Source: Glutinoglossum americanum (taxonomy: Eukaryota; Ascomycota; Geoglossomycetes; Geoglossales; Geoglossaceae). Taken from it: DNA of 64,000 bases. The DNA lies in contig JAGHQL010000033.1 of NCBI GenBank assembly GCA_020080175.1, positions 103,089 to 167,088 of the forward strand, given 5' to 3'. The translations under genes were made by a program, and so were the position numbers. Positions 11,422 to 24,900 of this stretch are shown one piece after another. The first letter of the stretch is position 1; the number at the start of each line of letters is the position of its first letter. The notes below the pieces were generated by a model. The model ran no database searches. It saw only the letters and a list, made by a program, of their open reading frames with translations, and had not been told where the DNA came from.

Positions 11422-12997
11422 TCACCTCTTCCCACAAGCACCCTGCCTCCACATCCTCACCCTCTTAACAGAAAGCCCCCTCTCATCCCCCTTCCCCCAC
11501 GTCGGATACCACATGGCCTTGCTATCCCAAAACGCCTTGGGCGCGGCCTCGCTCCGATCGCCCCACGGCTTATTCCCGACGCCGTCCTTGAAGAAGCCGT
11601 TTGTGCCGCCGACGGCGACGTTGAGGATCAGGTAGAAGGCCTCGTCGAACGGGGTGTTGGGGCGGCCGGTCTGCGACCACGGGTCGAAGAGCGCAGAGTG
11701 GTTCAGGATCGAGGTCCCGAAGCCGCCGCGGTCCCACATGGTTTTGTGGGTGGTGAATTTTATGAAGAATATTTGCTGGGGGGGGGGGAGGGGTCAGGGG
11801 GTGTGTGCGGTTGGGGTTTGGGAGGGAGGAGAGGGACTAACCAGGAGTCTACTGTCTATGTAGGTGAAGAGGTAGTCTTCGCTCCACTCTAGCCCGTAGG
11901 TGTGGAATTTCTCAGAGTAGTCCGTTCGCCGGACGTTGTGTTTTCCAGCGGTCTTGTAGAACGCGTCTGCCTCTGGGACGGGACCCCAATGTAGCGCGCT
12001 GAGCGCGCTGTCCCTCCCGTCGATGTAGTCGTCCCCGTAGTTGCCCCTGCTCTCCACAATGTCAATCTCGCCGCTTCGGGGCCACTCTCCGTAAACGCTT
12101 GCTTCGGGCATCATCCAGATGGCGGGCCACAGCCATGAGCCCTTTGGCATCTTTGCGGTGACCTCGACCTTGCCGTATTTGATTGACTTCTTCCCCTTGG
12201 TTGAGAGGCGTGCGCTGCGCACGGGATTGATGATAGCGCCGGTGGTCGTGTTGCTACGGATTGAGCACATGCCGATGTCGGTGGATGTGCATGTCCCAGC
12301 AGTCGTGAGGTTGAGGACATAACCATCGTTCAGTTGATCAACGGTGATGTTCGTTGACGTTGTGGTGAGTGTTGGGACGATGTGAAGGCCAGCACCGTCG
12401 ACATAGGCGTTCTGTGGGTCATCGGTTGTCCATTCGAAGGATCCAGTGCCGAACCCTCCTCGCTGAATCTCATAACTCCATACACTCGGATCGATAGTAG
12501 TAAAGCTATCGTCCAGGACAAGGCAGTACTGTGAACATGTAGTCAGCGCGAGTCTCTTGAAACTCTAGCATGGTGCTCACCTCGTGGTTGGAGACAGACG
12601 CGTACGACAAATAACAAATAGAACCCCCGATTGCAAGACCAATAAGAATGCACCCCCAGAATATCACCCTTTCCCATTTCCTACGAGGATTGTGTTCCTG
12701 AGTCCATGGTTTCTCATATCTGCATATCCGTCAGCAGCGCATACCAACGGGAGATGGAGCTCTTACTCCCCGCCCGTAAAACGTGCGCTCTTGAATTTGC
12801 GCTGTCGAGGGAGCGATACTCCTACAGTCCGCATCAGCGATTGCAATAGCCAAGCCAGTATTCCACAACTCACCAGGGTTTGCGATAGGAAAGAGGGGGT
12901 AGGGATGCCGTTCGTCTTCCGTGGGAGCACGACTGAGGCGAAGAGGTGTTCCGAATGGATTCGTGGGCGGAGTGTGGACGGAGTTTCTACCAGACAT
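11422..12997 (-). CDS. Type II membrane GH16 glucanase/transglycosidase-like protein
   Basis: Five exons: 12997-12874, 12821-12767, 12719-12581, 12528-11842, 11775-11422 (1359 nt, 452 aa). Introns are 47-67 nt and splice in frame. The N-terminus is cytosolic, Pro/Arg-rich, and ends with EYEKPWTQEHNPRRKW before one membrane segment at about 78-100 (VIFWGCILIGLAIGG). The lumenal or extracellular part is a GH16 jelly roll with the catalytic signature SGEIDIVES: Glu260 nucleophile, Asp262, Glu265 acid/base. Other GH16 marks are KYGKVEVTAKMPKG, WLWPAIWMMP and FHTYGLEWSEDYL. Family knowledge: GH16 members of this kind cleave or remodel beta-1,3-glucans, and membrane-anchored forms act in fungal wall assembly. 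It lies divergent to the GT2 gene with 1.4 kb between starts, compatible with a shared regulatory region. Exact specificity is not determinable. Confidence 0.93.
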
Positions 12998-14368
12998 TTC
13001 GAGGCCTCACTCCGTACTCTTCGAGGCCTGAATACGGAAAAGAACAGAGACACTGGAAGTCCTGCTCGAGGTATACTTCCATAGACATCCCGATCGCCAG
13101 ACTCGGCGCCAAGTCCAAAATAGCTCCGGAAAATCTTTCCACCAAATCTGTCCGAAGTGACGACCATTGCTACTGGCCATTTCTCGAACGCACACCTTCG
13201 TCGCCATCTCCCGTCCGGCTGAAGGCCCGGCGACCTGTCGAGTTCAAGGCGCTCCGCAACCCCGGCTTAGGGGTAGGAAACATCACTGGCAGCATGTGGT
13301 TGGTGCGAGCGGGATATAGGAGAATTGGTATCACGGCTGGGATGGCCCCTGCATCATGCCGCGCGAAATATATAAAACGGCTTAATTGGGTAGTTCGTGT
13401 TGGCTTCCCTGCGGTCGGCGCTCGTGGCGCAGAAACGGCATTATGGCCGCCGCCCTTGCATGGGAAACTCCGCCCCTCCTGTTTTCGTGTTACAGGCAGC
13501 GAGATGCATACAACATCTCGGATTAGCATGGTCTATGGTGTAACCGGCGTGGTTCGGTGCTATGGGAACGCTGATTTATTTTACTACGTTTAACGGGGAA
13601 TAAATAATACCATGATTTTAAACACAGGTTGGTCGTTAAACTTCACGATTGTAGCCAGGTCTATATTCAGCGCAGCAGAGTGTGATCTGGCAATACCGGA
13701 CTATTTCTCTATCACCCTGGCCCTCTGTCAATAAGCCTTATGATACAGTCCCCCCCAGCACTGGAGAACAGCCCAAAAAAACACTGGGTCTCGTTCGTCG
13801 TGGGGGCTTATCCTATAGTAGGGCCTCATCCGCGAGTTTATGCTGTATGTAGAGAGGATGGCTGAGCCTAACTCTTTGAAATTACCCAACTTTCGATCCT
13901 TCGGCGGGTGCCTATGGTAAGGCTTTATTGGCCTCACTCCATCATGCTAACGCTATCCGTCTATTAACAGGAGCACTATGAGTTCAAGAATGCCCCAAAA
14001 GACGCCAGAGTCATAAGATGGCGTCCGTAATCTTCCGTAACCGGCTTGCCTATTCCCCCCCCCCAGCATAACACAATAACTGCGGCCCCAAAATGTCAAG
14101 ATCCCGAGCGCTATCCTGTTCTATTCTCGTCGTAGTGGCGCTCGCAATAATTCATACACAGCCGGCAGGGTTTGTGATAGGGGTACCCGGCGAAGGCCCC
14201 AGGTTCTTCCGTTTTGAAGGGGACCCATACACCTGTTGGATTGTATGTATTTTGTATTCTCTCGTTATTCGTTTTGTCAAAGCTTCATCGAGATTTGGTC
14301 ACCATTCATTCACCGCTACGTGAGATTGCCACGGCTATAGATCGTGTTTTCCGTGGCCAGCACTTACG
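12998..14368. other. Divergent intergenic region between the GH16 and GT2 genes
   Basis: About 1.37 kb shared 5' flank of two head-to-head wall-related genes. A TATA-like ATATATAAAA lies near 13370. Open frames over 12946-13593 on the plus strand are shadows of GH16 exon 1 and its upstream region. An upstream non-coding exon of the GT2 transcript could lie here but cannot be placed. Confidence 0.45.
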
Positions 14369-17300
14369 ATGCGAAGCAGCAATGCTTCTAGCATTGCCTC
14401 CAGTGGCACCGGTAGTGAAGACCGACATGATGTTGTGAGTTCTCTGCCCAGTCTTTGGGATAGTGATTCTTTTTGATGCTAATCGGCTCCCAGATGGTAA
14501 AGTTTCTTTACCGAAGGTGCCTTCAATCCAAGTGGCTCGAGCCCGCTGAAGATGAATTTGGCAATGTCGATGGAGGGTCATCGAAGCTTGGAGTGATGCT
14601 CAAACTTCCCGATGGTACCTGCACTGCGGAGCCCACGCATCTAAACCAAAGTCTTGTCAAAGCTGTCGAGAAACTTGGGGTTTCCGTCGCCTTTACAATG
14701 TCGTCGGGGATTACGAATGCTTTGCTCCCACAAATTCCCCCTTTCCGGACAGAGCTCTGTGTAGACTCAGTTGGGTTTGTGCTGCCCATTGTGAACTCCG
14801 TGAAGGACATTGGCTCGGGCAAGTCGGCAGTTACAAAGGAGTCCTGCATCTGTTTGTGTCGGAATGAGAAATTCGTACTCGTTTGGAGTGATTCCGTCCC
14901 AGCCATTCTCGCTCATGGAGCCGATGTTGAGACGAGACTTCTTGGTTTGGTCCGTATAACCGCGCCGCGTCACTTTCGAAAGCAAAGGTGCTAACCGTTT
15001 CACAGATCTGGGGCACCCAGATCGCCAACCCGGGAGTGATATCCTCGTACCGAAATTCGAGGCAGTCACTCTTTCCGACCGGCGGCGGCTCTGGTACGAG
15101 CACACCAAGAGATCCTGCTATGAATGAAAATATCAGTGCCATCCAGGCGGCCATTGAACGAGAAGAGCAAGGCGATAGAGTTTTCGACCCCGAAAAAGAG
15201 AGTCAAGAAGTGCCGAAAAGGCCATTCCTCCTCACTCACGCAGTGGTCATCGGCTTGTCGATGATTCTAGTCCTGGTTGTTGAGATGGCCTGTATCGCAA
15301 AAGTGAGTAGTTGAAATTCCCACACCCAGGAAAAGTTATCTGACAGTTTCCGTCAGCTTGTGACTGAAGTCCGCTTGGACGGGAAAAGGTTACGATTCGC
15401 ATTGGTAAGTGCAGCTCAGACAACTATACAATCTCTCCGGTCGGCAACAACTAACGCCGACCGATGTTGAATCAAGGTTGCGACGATCCCACTATTCGGA
15501 ACATTCTCGCTGGTAAGTTCAGGCCAATAGTACCTGTGATTTGGTATGTCTGGGTTTGCGGAACTTTCGGCTAACTCTAGTGGCCGCTAGTTCTTCATGA
15601 TCGTCATTATGGGTTCCCTATTTCAACTGTTCGGGCCCTTGTCGAATGTTCAGGGTAACAGCATGTTCTATTCAGGTATAACTCTGTCAAGACTGGTTGT
15701 TATCGAACTTGGCAACTATTTTTCTGACTTGGAAAACAGCCAAGGCACCAAAACCCGGGAGACATCCCGATCTCGAGCTTCCTCATGTGACAATCCAGAT
15801 GCCAGTGTACAAAGAAGGCTTGAAAGGGTATGGCGCAGAGACACTGAGTTTGAAAGACCTGAGCTGACGTCGCGTACATGCAGCGTCGTCATTCCCACCG
15901 TCACGAGTTTGCTCGCAGCTGTCAAATACTATGAAGAACTAGGTGGTACGGCATCGATCTATGTCAATGACGATGGGATGCGGCTGGTCTCTCCAGACCT
16001 GGCAAAGTAAGACGCCTCAAAATATCTCCTCGACCCACTAAAGCTAATTTTTTTTTTTTTCAGAGCTCGGAAAGCGTTTTATGAGCTAAATCATATCGGC
16101 TGGTGCTCCCGGCCTCGTCACTGCACAAAGGAAGGCCCGGAATTCTTCCTCCGGAAAGGCCAATTTAAAAAAGCATCCAATATGAATTACTGCCTAGACT
16201 TTTCGATTCGTGTCGAAGATGAGATGCTGCGGTTGATTGAAGCTACCTGTTCTGAGCGCGGCTGCACTCAAGTAGACCTAACTATTGAAGAAGAGAATGA
16301 GCTATACGAAAAGGCTCGCAACAGTATAGTCGAACAAGATGGTGGCAAGACCTGGGCCGCGGGAAATGTTCGCCTGGGCGAGATCATCTTGATTGTCGAC
16401 TCTGACACTCGTGTAGTAAGTCCTTAAAACCCTTCCGGATTAATAATCGCGCTAACAGATACAATAGCCCGAAGATTGTCTTCTCTTTGGAGCTCTTGAG
16501 ATGCACGAAAACCCCGAAGTCGCCCTACTGCAACATGCCTCCGGAATTCTCCAGGTCGCCAACAATGTTTTTGAAAACGGCATCACCTATTTCACAAATC
16601 TCATCTACACGTCAATCCAATTTGCCGTCGGTAACGGGGACTGCGCTCCCTTTGTCGGACACAACACGTTCATCCGCTGGAAGGCCATCCAGAGTATCTC
16701 TTGGGAAGAAGATGGCATGACTAAATTCTGGTCGGACAGCCACGTGTCTGAGGATTTCGACGTCAGTCTGCGTTTGCAGATGAACGACTTTGTCGTCCGG
16801 CTGGCCACTTACCACAATGGCGGCTTCAAGGAAGGCGTGTCTCTGACGGTCTACGATGAACTCGCCCGTTGGGAAAAATATGCTTACGGCTGCAATGAAC
16901 TCGTATTCAACCCCCTGCACAAATGGATATACAAGGGGCCATTTACGCGCTTATTCATTCGCTTTCTCTTCAGTAATATCAAAGTCACATCCAAGGTAAC
17001 CATCTTTGCCTACATCGGTACATACTACGCCATCGCCTCCGCTATTCCGCTCACCCTCGGCAACTACCTTATAGTTGGCTGGCTTCAAGATAACGTTGAC
17101 CAGTTCTACATCACCTCATGGAAGATCTTTGTCGGCATGGCTGTAGTATTCAACATCCTCTCACCTCTCGCCTATGCCATGTTACGACACCGGCTTGGGC
17201 AGGAGACCTTTTTCTGGTCGCTCGTCGAGACGGTTAAATGGACTCCTATGTTCTTGCTCTTCTTTGGTGGCATCTCATATCACCTGCTCAAGGCCATTCT

Positions 17301-17620
17301 ATGCCACTTTTTCGGTATCAACATGGAATGGACGACAACGGCAAAGGAGCTCGAGGAGTCCGGTTTTAGGGTTGGTTTAGATAGAATTGTGCGGGATTTT
17401 AAGTATATGTACCTCTTCATCGTGCCGATGGTGGCTGGGATGATCTACCTAGCTCAGTATGCGCCGAGAGGTTGGGTGATCAAGGACTTTGCAGCGATCG
17501 TACCAATTGCTAACCAGATTGGATGCCATGCACTACTTCCTGTAAGCTCCCCCTCTTCAGTCATGGGATGGAAATAAAACGCTAATGTGCTGCAAACAGT
17601 TTGCACTGGGCCTGTTCTAA
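14369..17620 (+). CDS. Family 2 glycosyltransferase, fungal GT2 (cellulose/hyaluronan-synthase-like) membrane enzyme
   Basis: Eleven exons: 14369-14434, 14494-14949, 15006-15302, 15357-15404, 15477-15512, 15591-15675, 15740-15827, 15884-16006, 16064-16415, 16468-17541, 17600-17620 (2646 nt, 881 aa). ATG 14369 was chosen because it reads in frame into the conserved MVKFLYRRC block of exon 2. The N-terminal cytosolic domain (KFVLVWSDSVPAILAHGAD) is followed by two membrane segments, then the catalytic GT-A domain: HVTIQMPVYKEGLKG, NDDG, VDSDTRVPEDC (DxD, 512-514), VGHNTFIRW, SEDFD (611-615) and ELARW (648-652, in the place of QxxRW), then a C-terminal membrane bundle. Family knowledge: the conserved fungal type 2 GT is needed for hyphal growth on solid surfaces in plant pathogens such as Zymoseptoria; its polymer is unknown. 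The last exon encodes only FALGLF and the protein ends slightly earlier than relatives I recall. Confidence 0.92.
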
Positions 17621-18648
17621 ACAGCCGTCTCGGCGTTTACCGAAGTACGGCTCAACTGCTTTTACATCGGTCTGCAGGACCACTAACTCCATCACGGTCT
17701 ATTTCTCTTAGGTTGGTGTACAGGACGGCCAACTCCACCACGATCCCTTTAATTTACTAATATCTAATAATTTTCCTTCGTTGGTGTTGAGCGGTATACA
17801 TAGAACAGGCATAGAGCAAGCTGGATTGATTCGACTCAGAAAGTGTGGCGAGCAATAAGTACATATTATAAACGCAAGGAGAAAGCGGGAAAATATTCTC
17901 CTAGATTAGTGTGCTTTCCCAATATTTTTAGTCTAGAACATCCCATTCTCAACTATTCCTCGGTTTGAATGCCATAGAGCATTAGATCCGTGCGACTTTT
18001 CTCACCCGATCCGGCCATTTTAAGCCGGGTCGAAATCTTTCCGCTTGGCGCCTTCATACCATTCGTCCGCCGGATAAGCCCTTAATGATGCTGGAACGCG
18101 CCTTTGCCCGCTAAAGTGGGGGTCCGCTGCTTTTATGGGTGACTGAGAATGGCGGGCCAGTTAAATTAACGCAGATGGGCCTCAGTGCCGCTTTATTTCA
18201 TTCTTTTAGTTCTAAACATTTCGGCTAACTGAGACTTTAGAGCAGCGAAATCCAAGACTTTCGTCGGGGCATCCGTGCCGCTGCGAAAGGCGATGTTTTG
18301 CTGTTCTAAAATTTAAGCTAAGCGATGATCAAGAGTACGATAAGGCGGCAACTGTTGCTGATTGCTCAAGTCAGCTCGGCCAAGAACCAAGCTTTTGGCC
18401 TAGCACGAGCCTTCATTGGACTGTAATAGCTCAACCCGTTCTCCGGGCTGACCACCATAAAGGCGGCTTGGCTTTTTAGCGCCGTTCCCCGCTTGTGCGG
18501 CTGCGAACCTACAATCCGATACTTGATATTCTCGGCCCTTTATGAACAACCTTCACCTATAGCAAACTTACACATTCCAACCGAATTGAGACTTTCCATC
18601 GTGCCACGCAGTCCCTTGGAACATTAGTGATCCAGCGTGGGGACTAGC
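17621..18648. other. Intergenic between the GT2 and NACHT-ankyrin genes
   Basis: About 1 kb holding the 3' flank of the glycosyltransferase and the 5' flank of the STAND gene. It contains no open frame of note and no RNA gene that I can see. Confidence 0.5.
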
Positions 18649-21600
18649 ATGGACCCGCTATCCGTAGCTGCGTCAGTTGTGGGTATCGTGACCTTTGGTC
18701 TCATGGTGAGCAGGCGCATCTCAGAATTCTACGGTGCGTCTAGGAATGCAGGAAGCGACGTAAGGTTACTTTGTGCATCTGCGACAGCGCTTGCAAAGAC
18801 TCTTGAAACGCTCCAAAGCGCCATCGGGCGAGTTGGGAATGACACAGACGCGGTCAGCTCGGCACGAGAAAATATCGAGGCCTGCGGAGAGGGCCTGGAG
18901 GCTTTGAACAAAAAGTTGGACAAGATAAGGAGATCTTCGACGGATCCGGCGACACTCAATTTACGTCTTTCGCTCCGTTATGCATTTAGGCAAAAGACCA
19001 TTGCGAAATTGAAAGCAATCATTGACAGCGAGCTGTTGGATCGCCTGAGACTGGCACTTATGGCTTTGAACCTGTATGGCATGGACCGCCCATTTGCTCG
19101 GTGATTTGCTAACGCATGTGTGTTCAGTGAGACGTCAATCGCCATGCATGTCGATTTTGTTGAAGGCCAGTCAGCAACCGCAGGTTCTATCGGTGCATTC
19201 CAACAGGAAGCGCAACGTAATTTCCAGGAGCTCGGCGAAGGTATCAACGACATCGCAAGTGCGTTGGATGCTATGAGGATAGGTATGAGACTAGGATCTA
19301 AGAAATCAGACAAATTTTTCTATGGAGCTAACCTTACCTTCATCACAGAAGGCAAAAGGGAGAAGATAATAGCTTGGCTTGCCGGCTCCGATATCGTCGA
19401 GAGCTTTCATAATATCATCTGCGAACAACGCCAAGCGCACACCGGAGATTGGTTCCTCCAGGGGAGTACTTATCGGCAATGGAGAGAATCCAGCGGGTTC
19501 CTTTGGCTTCATGGCATCCCAGGCTGTGGGAAGACAGTTCTATGGTCAGTCGATCCAGGGTGGCCTGGCACTTTTCGTCGCTAATGTGCAGAAGCTCCTC
19601 TATCATTAAAGAAACAGTGGCATTCTGTAGTCTTCGGGATGCCCACCACCTCGCTTTCTTCTACTTCAGTTTCAGTGATCTAGAGAGGCAACGCACTGAT
19701 ATATTCATGCGCACAATTCTACGGCAACTTCTACTTCAGAGAAGTGTTGTCCCAGATCCCATAGTAGATATCTATAACAGATATGGGCACAGCCAACCAC
19801 CGGGAGACGTCTGGAAGGAAGCTTTGCAGTCAGTGATAAAGGCTCCCGGGCAGACTTATATCATTATTGACGCTTTGGACGAATGCCCAACTTACTCTGG
19901 AGAACGTGCACGACTTCTAGACGTATTAGAAGCTCTAAAGCCTCTTCGTGTGCAGAACCTTCACGTCCTCGCCACGAGCAGGAGAGAAAGAGACATAGAG
20001 CGAGCTATGCTTCCACTCGGGACATTTTCTCCGTTTAGCATCCAAAACGCCGAGGTAGACGAGGACATCCGCACTCATGTCAAAGCCAAACTAGCTGAAG
20101 ATGAAATTACGAGCCAGTGGCCGGCCTCACTCAGGGAAGATGTCGAGAAAGAGCTGAGCACCAGGGCTCAAGGGATGTAAGTACGGACAATTAACAAAAG
20201 TAATGCCCCTTCTTAGTTTTTAACCTCGAATAGGTTTCGTTGGGCGAGCTGCCAACTCGATTCCGTGAGGAAATGCTTGAGACCAAGTGCTGTCAGGAAA
20301 GCCCTGGCGTCATTGCCACGGACATTGGATGAGACGTACGATCGGATGTTACTTGGCATAGCCTTGGAGCATCGGCAAGAAGCGATCAATGCCCTCACCT
20401 GGCTGATTTCCTCAGAGCGGCCATTGAGTCTCCAAGAACTGGCGGAAGCTGTCGTCATGGACCTTGAACAAGACGAGCCCTTCGACCCATCGGAACGACT
20501 ATTCGATACTGAGAGTATTACCGCAGTGTTGTCTGGACTTATCCTAGTCGATAATGGACTAGTTCGCCTTGCTCACTTTTCTGTGGAAGAATACCTTGCC
20601 TCGGAGCGCCTTATGGATGGCCCCGCTTCCGAGTTTCACGTTTCCACCCCAACTTCAAATTTTAAATTAGCCGCCGCTTGCTTGCGTTACATCGGGTCGA
20701 GATCCATACAACTCGAGAGCGAGAGGGCCCGTATGGAAACTCTCAGTGTCGACCGCTGGGTGGAGCCGGGCTCTATACTCATGCCCCTGTTTGGGCCGGA
20801 TCGGGATGCACGCAAACGCAGGCTGGAGGCGGACTGGCCGCCTTTGTTGAACTATGCATGCACACACTGGCCGTCGCATCTACAAAGGTGTCAAGCTGGT
20901 CTCACAGAACAACTCGCTCGGCTGGTGGTTGAATTTTTACATTCCAAGGATACAGTTTCGCTCTGGGAGTTCACGTTCTTTATCTATGACCAGATGCGCT
21001 GCGTTCTAGCGGCAGAGGAAGATGCCGGATGTCACCCCCTATGGGGTAGAGGTAGCTGCCGACGGCCTTCCGAATTCTGGAAAGCCAGAGAAAGTCTATG
21101 CTCACCTCCTCTTTATTATGCGTCTCGCCTTGGCCTTATCGAGGTTGTCAAAGCATTGCTTGAACTTGGCGATGATGAAAGGCCCCCGGAAAGTGCTCTC
21201 AGCATTACCAAAAAGGGAAAGTATGCAGATGAATTACGAGTGGCATGCTACTTCGGACATGAGGACGTGGTTCGCCAGTTGCTGCAGGCTGGGGCAGATG
21301 CTGAAGCCAAGGGTGGGCTCTTTCAAACTGCCCTCGGAGCCTCAATACAGGCTGAAATACCAAATCCCAAGATCATCGAGCTTTTACTTCACAGAATTGG
21401 GACTCTCAGTACGGAAAATTTCATAACCGGCTGGATCTTGCGATGGGCGGCAATAGAGGGCTATATTCAGATTTCAGAAATGCTTCTCGATAAGATAGTA
21501 GAACTTCGGCCTACGATTGGCTTCAAGACTAAGACTGACTTTGCTTGGACAATCATTAAGTACCCGAGAGCGATTAAATTTCACAGGTCTAAATTTCAGC

Positions 21601-21959
21601 CTTACGCTGGTATACCCTACTTATCGAGACGCGCCAGGACTCGGGTTGACGTGCGTGATGATCGGTCGTACCAGCGCCGGCACACGGCTCCATACGAAGC
21701 AGCATTCTCAGGACGCGACAAAGTTTTAGAGATTTTAATTGACCGGTGGAACAACGTAGACGAGTGCGACAATGAGGGAAGAACGGCGCTTTACTGGGCG
21801 GTTTTCCACGGATACGAGAATGTGGTGAAACTCCTCCTGCAACACGGCGCCAAACCTAATATGTCGGTGGAATCCTATGGCTGGACGGCGAAATATTGGG
21901 CCTCCTCGTTGGGCCACCGGTCTATCGAAGGGCTGCTCACTCAAGCAGGAGACAGTTGA
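18649..21959 (+). CDS. STAND (NLR-like) NTPase: fungal N-domain, NACHT, ankyrin repeats
   Basis: Exons 18649-19073, 19128-19282, 19349-19544, 19595-20176, 20234-21959 (3084 nt, 1027 aa). The start ATG gives the typical MDPLSVAASVVGI N-terminus of fungal STAND proteins; an upstream GTG in the same frame is not a eukaryotic start. Domains: helical fungal N-domain (about 1-190), linker with KREKIIAWLAG, NACHT with Walker A GIPGCGKT (249-256), ETVAFCSLRDAHHLAFFYFS, Walker B TYIIIDALDE (346-355), winged-helix segment with RWASCQLDSVRKCL and SLPRTLDETYDRML, then ankyrin repeats (HEDVVRQLLQAGADAEAK; TALYWAVFHGYENVVKLL). Family knowledge: these proteins sense non-self or damage and can trigger regulated cell death in fungi. 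The second intron (19283-19348) is 66 nt, in frame and free of stops, so it could be retained (1049 aa). The acceptor at 19594 was preferred because the nearby CAG would create a stop. Confidence 0.93.
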
Positions 21960-24900
21960 AGGACAACTCCGCCACCAACAGAGAGCGAACCCGGGCCCAA
22001 CGGCAACGATTTAACGCTCGACGCGTTGACCCTGCTATAGTTATACCATAGTTAGGCCAAATCGAATGCAAGATACTGTAGAGGTAATTTCTATGTCACG
22101 GAAGTGGTAGTTTGTTAGCTAGCTATTAGTCATTCTCTCGGCAGGGGTAGCCTATCTGCCGTACCCACGACCTGCTTAATCCAATTGTCCTTCTACCTAC
22201 CAGACGAGCTAAGCTTCCCACAATACTAGCGGCTGGCTACATGACTCGATTTGCACCCAACGACCGTACTTGAATCTACTTAGCCCCTCCATACCAGCCC
22301 CGTATACGGCGTACCGGACGCACCCATGACAAATACCGAGGAGGGCAGGCAAGAGCTCATTCCGTACCAACCATCCGCCGGATTCTTGGGGCGTGGCATG
22401 CTTCGGCAACGCCAAGCCGCAGGCCCTGACGTATTAATTATTAGAATCGGGGTTGAAACTCGAACGCGTGGACTGGTGGCTATGCATGGCATCTTACCTT
22501 CACCGCCGGTGGCACGGCTAAGTCGGTGGGGTCACCTTCTATGGACAAATGCTGTCAGGAGAACGTTTTTGGCGACGGCCTGTTAGTTGTTTTAGACATA
22601 TTGGCTTGGTCGCGGGCTTAACCATCAAGCTATTCAATGAACGTCTAAATTTGTTTGAGGTCTTGGAGCCAATGACCGAAGAGGTATTTTTGAATTGAGC
22701 TTGGTCCCGTCGCCGTACCCTCTTGTGTCATCTTCTGTTGCTTGGCAGCTTTATTAGTATAAAGTTACCCAATCTGCGGCCTCCAAGGAACTATAGAGCA
22801 GTTGTTTCATTATAACTCCCGAAAATCCGCTCGCTGGCTCCGGAGATGCCCGGAGGGCCACACTAGTGTGACGATGGTAATTGGTCGCTTCGGTTATTAA
22901 GGGCTCAGTCCGATCATCTTTATCTTTGTCCCTCGCCTCGCCTCGTTCTTACCCACAATAAATTCCAAGATATGGGATCTATCTTAATAATGCACTACCT
23001 CGCGGTTTTACAAAGCCGGTGTACCTCGATTTCCAAAGTTGGCAAGGCAGCTAGGTGACCCGGTGCATCGAATAGTTGAACTCGTATAGACTCGGAAGGG
23101 AATGTTCCTCAACATGTCTCGTGCTACCACCACACCGCTATTGTTAGACCCTAGGCTCCGCCGGAGGCACTTTAAGAAAAAGCAAAAATACACCCCAAAG
23201 AGTCACCTTCCCCACGCACCCTCCCAGGTGCTGGCAGCCGTCTTACACGTGACGGGGTTTTAGGTCTTGCGGGTCTTGTAAACAAGAGCAGGCATCCGAG
23301 GCATGGTTCCGCACGATCGCTAGACGTTACCCCAATTGGGGATTCATAGTTGGTTTTGAAGTGAGCTATCGATATTCTTGTTGGAGTCACGGGATCACGA
23401 CGCCCTCCATCACCGTGCTGTCCCCTGCTTATTAGCACCTCGCTGCATTAACATTTTCGCTCGGATCCCTTTTCTACTCCCCTAGGCGATAAACGTCCTA
23501 GCCAACCCTCGCTCTATGCTATTACCACATCATGTTGCTCACCAAGAGCCACCTACATGCAGCCCCTATCATCTATCACCCAATGGTATGTTGCAAAGCG
23601 TGCGCTGCTGCCATGTGCGCACCAGCGCCCATTTCTTAGGAATGTGGATCGCCCTACCAGCTCTCGACATTCACCGTTCACACCTACAAATGGAATCACA
23701 TAGTGACTAGTCACATGTCACATTAGTGCTAACCAGGAAGCGGGGTACGCCAAGAGACTCCCAAGAGGTTCGCGTAAACGGGGTAAATCGGAAAGAAGGA
23801 CAGAGAGGGACGCCAAGGCGATGTTTAGGCGAGAAACACATCAAAGTATTATTTCTTACCGTTTCCGCGAACACACGTCGACCCAGCACTTGTCACAAAC
23901 AGGCAGGACTCGATTAAAAATAAAAAAAAACCAGTGATCTTAGGATGATCTGGATGCCATGGAGCCGAGTAGGAAATAGCCATATAACAGATTTTCATAG
24001 AATCACTGCAGAATTCCACGCGTTTTGGTTGTTTCTGGCGAAAAAAACAACCGAAGCGAGCATTTCTTAGCTTCTTCCAGGCCACGATTGACTTTGCCAG
24101 CTAGCTGTGCCGTACTAAATGCAGATCAGAAAGTAAGCAGGAACACCGAGCTACGGATAGACTAGTTTTTCAATCAAATATTCTGCGCGTATGTGGCAGG
24201 TGCGGGAGATAGATTGCCTTTGGACGATTCGCGCTTGGGATATCGTGCTCTTCCGGACTCGAGGCGCCGGGGTGGGTGAGCTATGTGCTCGGATCCAACA
24301 CTCGTCTGTTAGGCTATGAATAACTACGGCAAGCTAGCCGTGCGGTAGGGGCGAATCTAGATTGTTTTTCTTAAGGTTCGGCGATCGATCCGGGAAAGCA
24401 AGTTACAATGGGGGTGGGTTCTCCAGCGCATGTAAGACAGATTCGAGGTTTGCTATGAAAAAAAAAGCTCCCTGGATTGCATCCCTGCATCCACGTGTGA
24501 AGCCTGTCATTTAAAGTTCCACCTAGGGGCCCACGTTGGCAAATTGTTTCTGTACCTTGGCGATCAGGAACATGGCACCCACGTGTAGTATCTATCTTTG
24601 AGAGGTAAGAGAGGTATCCTGGGAGTGTCTGACGCGGATCTTACTTTTGGAAGGGGGGGGGGATTATTCTAGAACATGGGGATGCGATCACGGGAGACGC
24701 TGTGTGAAGGGAGAGTTGGAGGTATCTCCGAGGGTAGGGATTGCGGAAAAAGGTGGGCCAGGGCAGCTGACAGGTCTTCCGATCTGCATGCACAAGGTAG
24801 AGAGAGAGACAGCAGGCCAAAAAATAAAGAAAGTTTCCGCGGGCTTAGTAGGGTGCTGTACGCCAAGCGATAATTTGAAACTCTGGCATATCCCACCAAC

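Noticed and set aside
19283-19348. Coding continuation instead of an intron in the NACHT-ankyrin gene
   Set aside because: The 66-nt segment is open and in frame, but it has a GTATGA donor, a CATCACAG acceptor and splicing gives better family continuity; kept as an alternative only.
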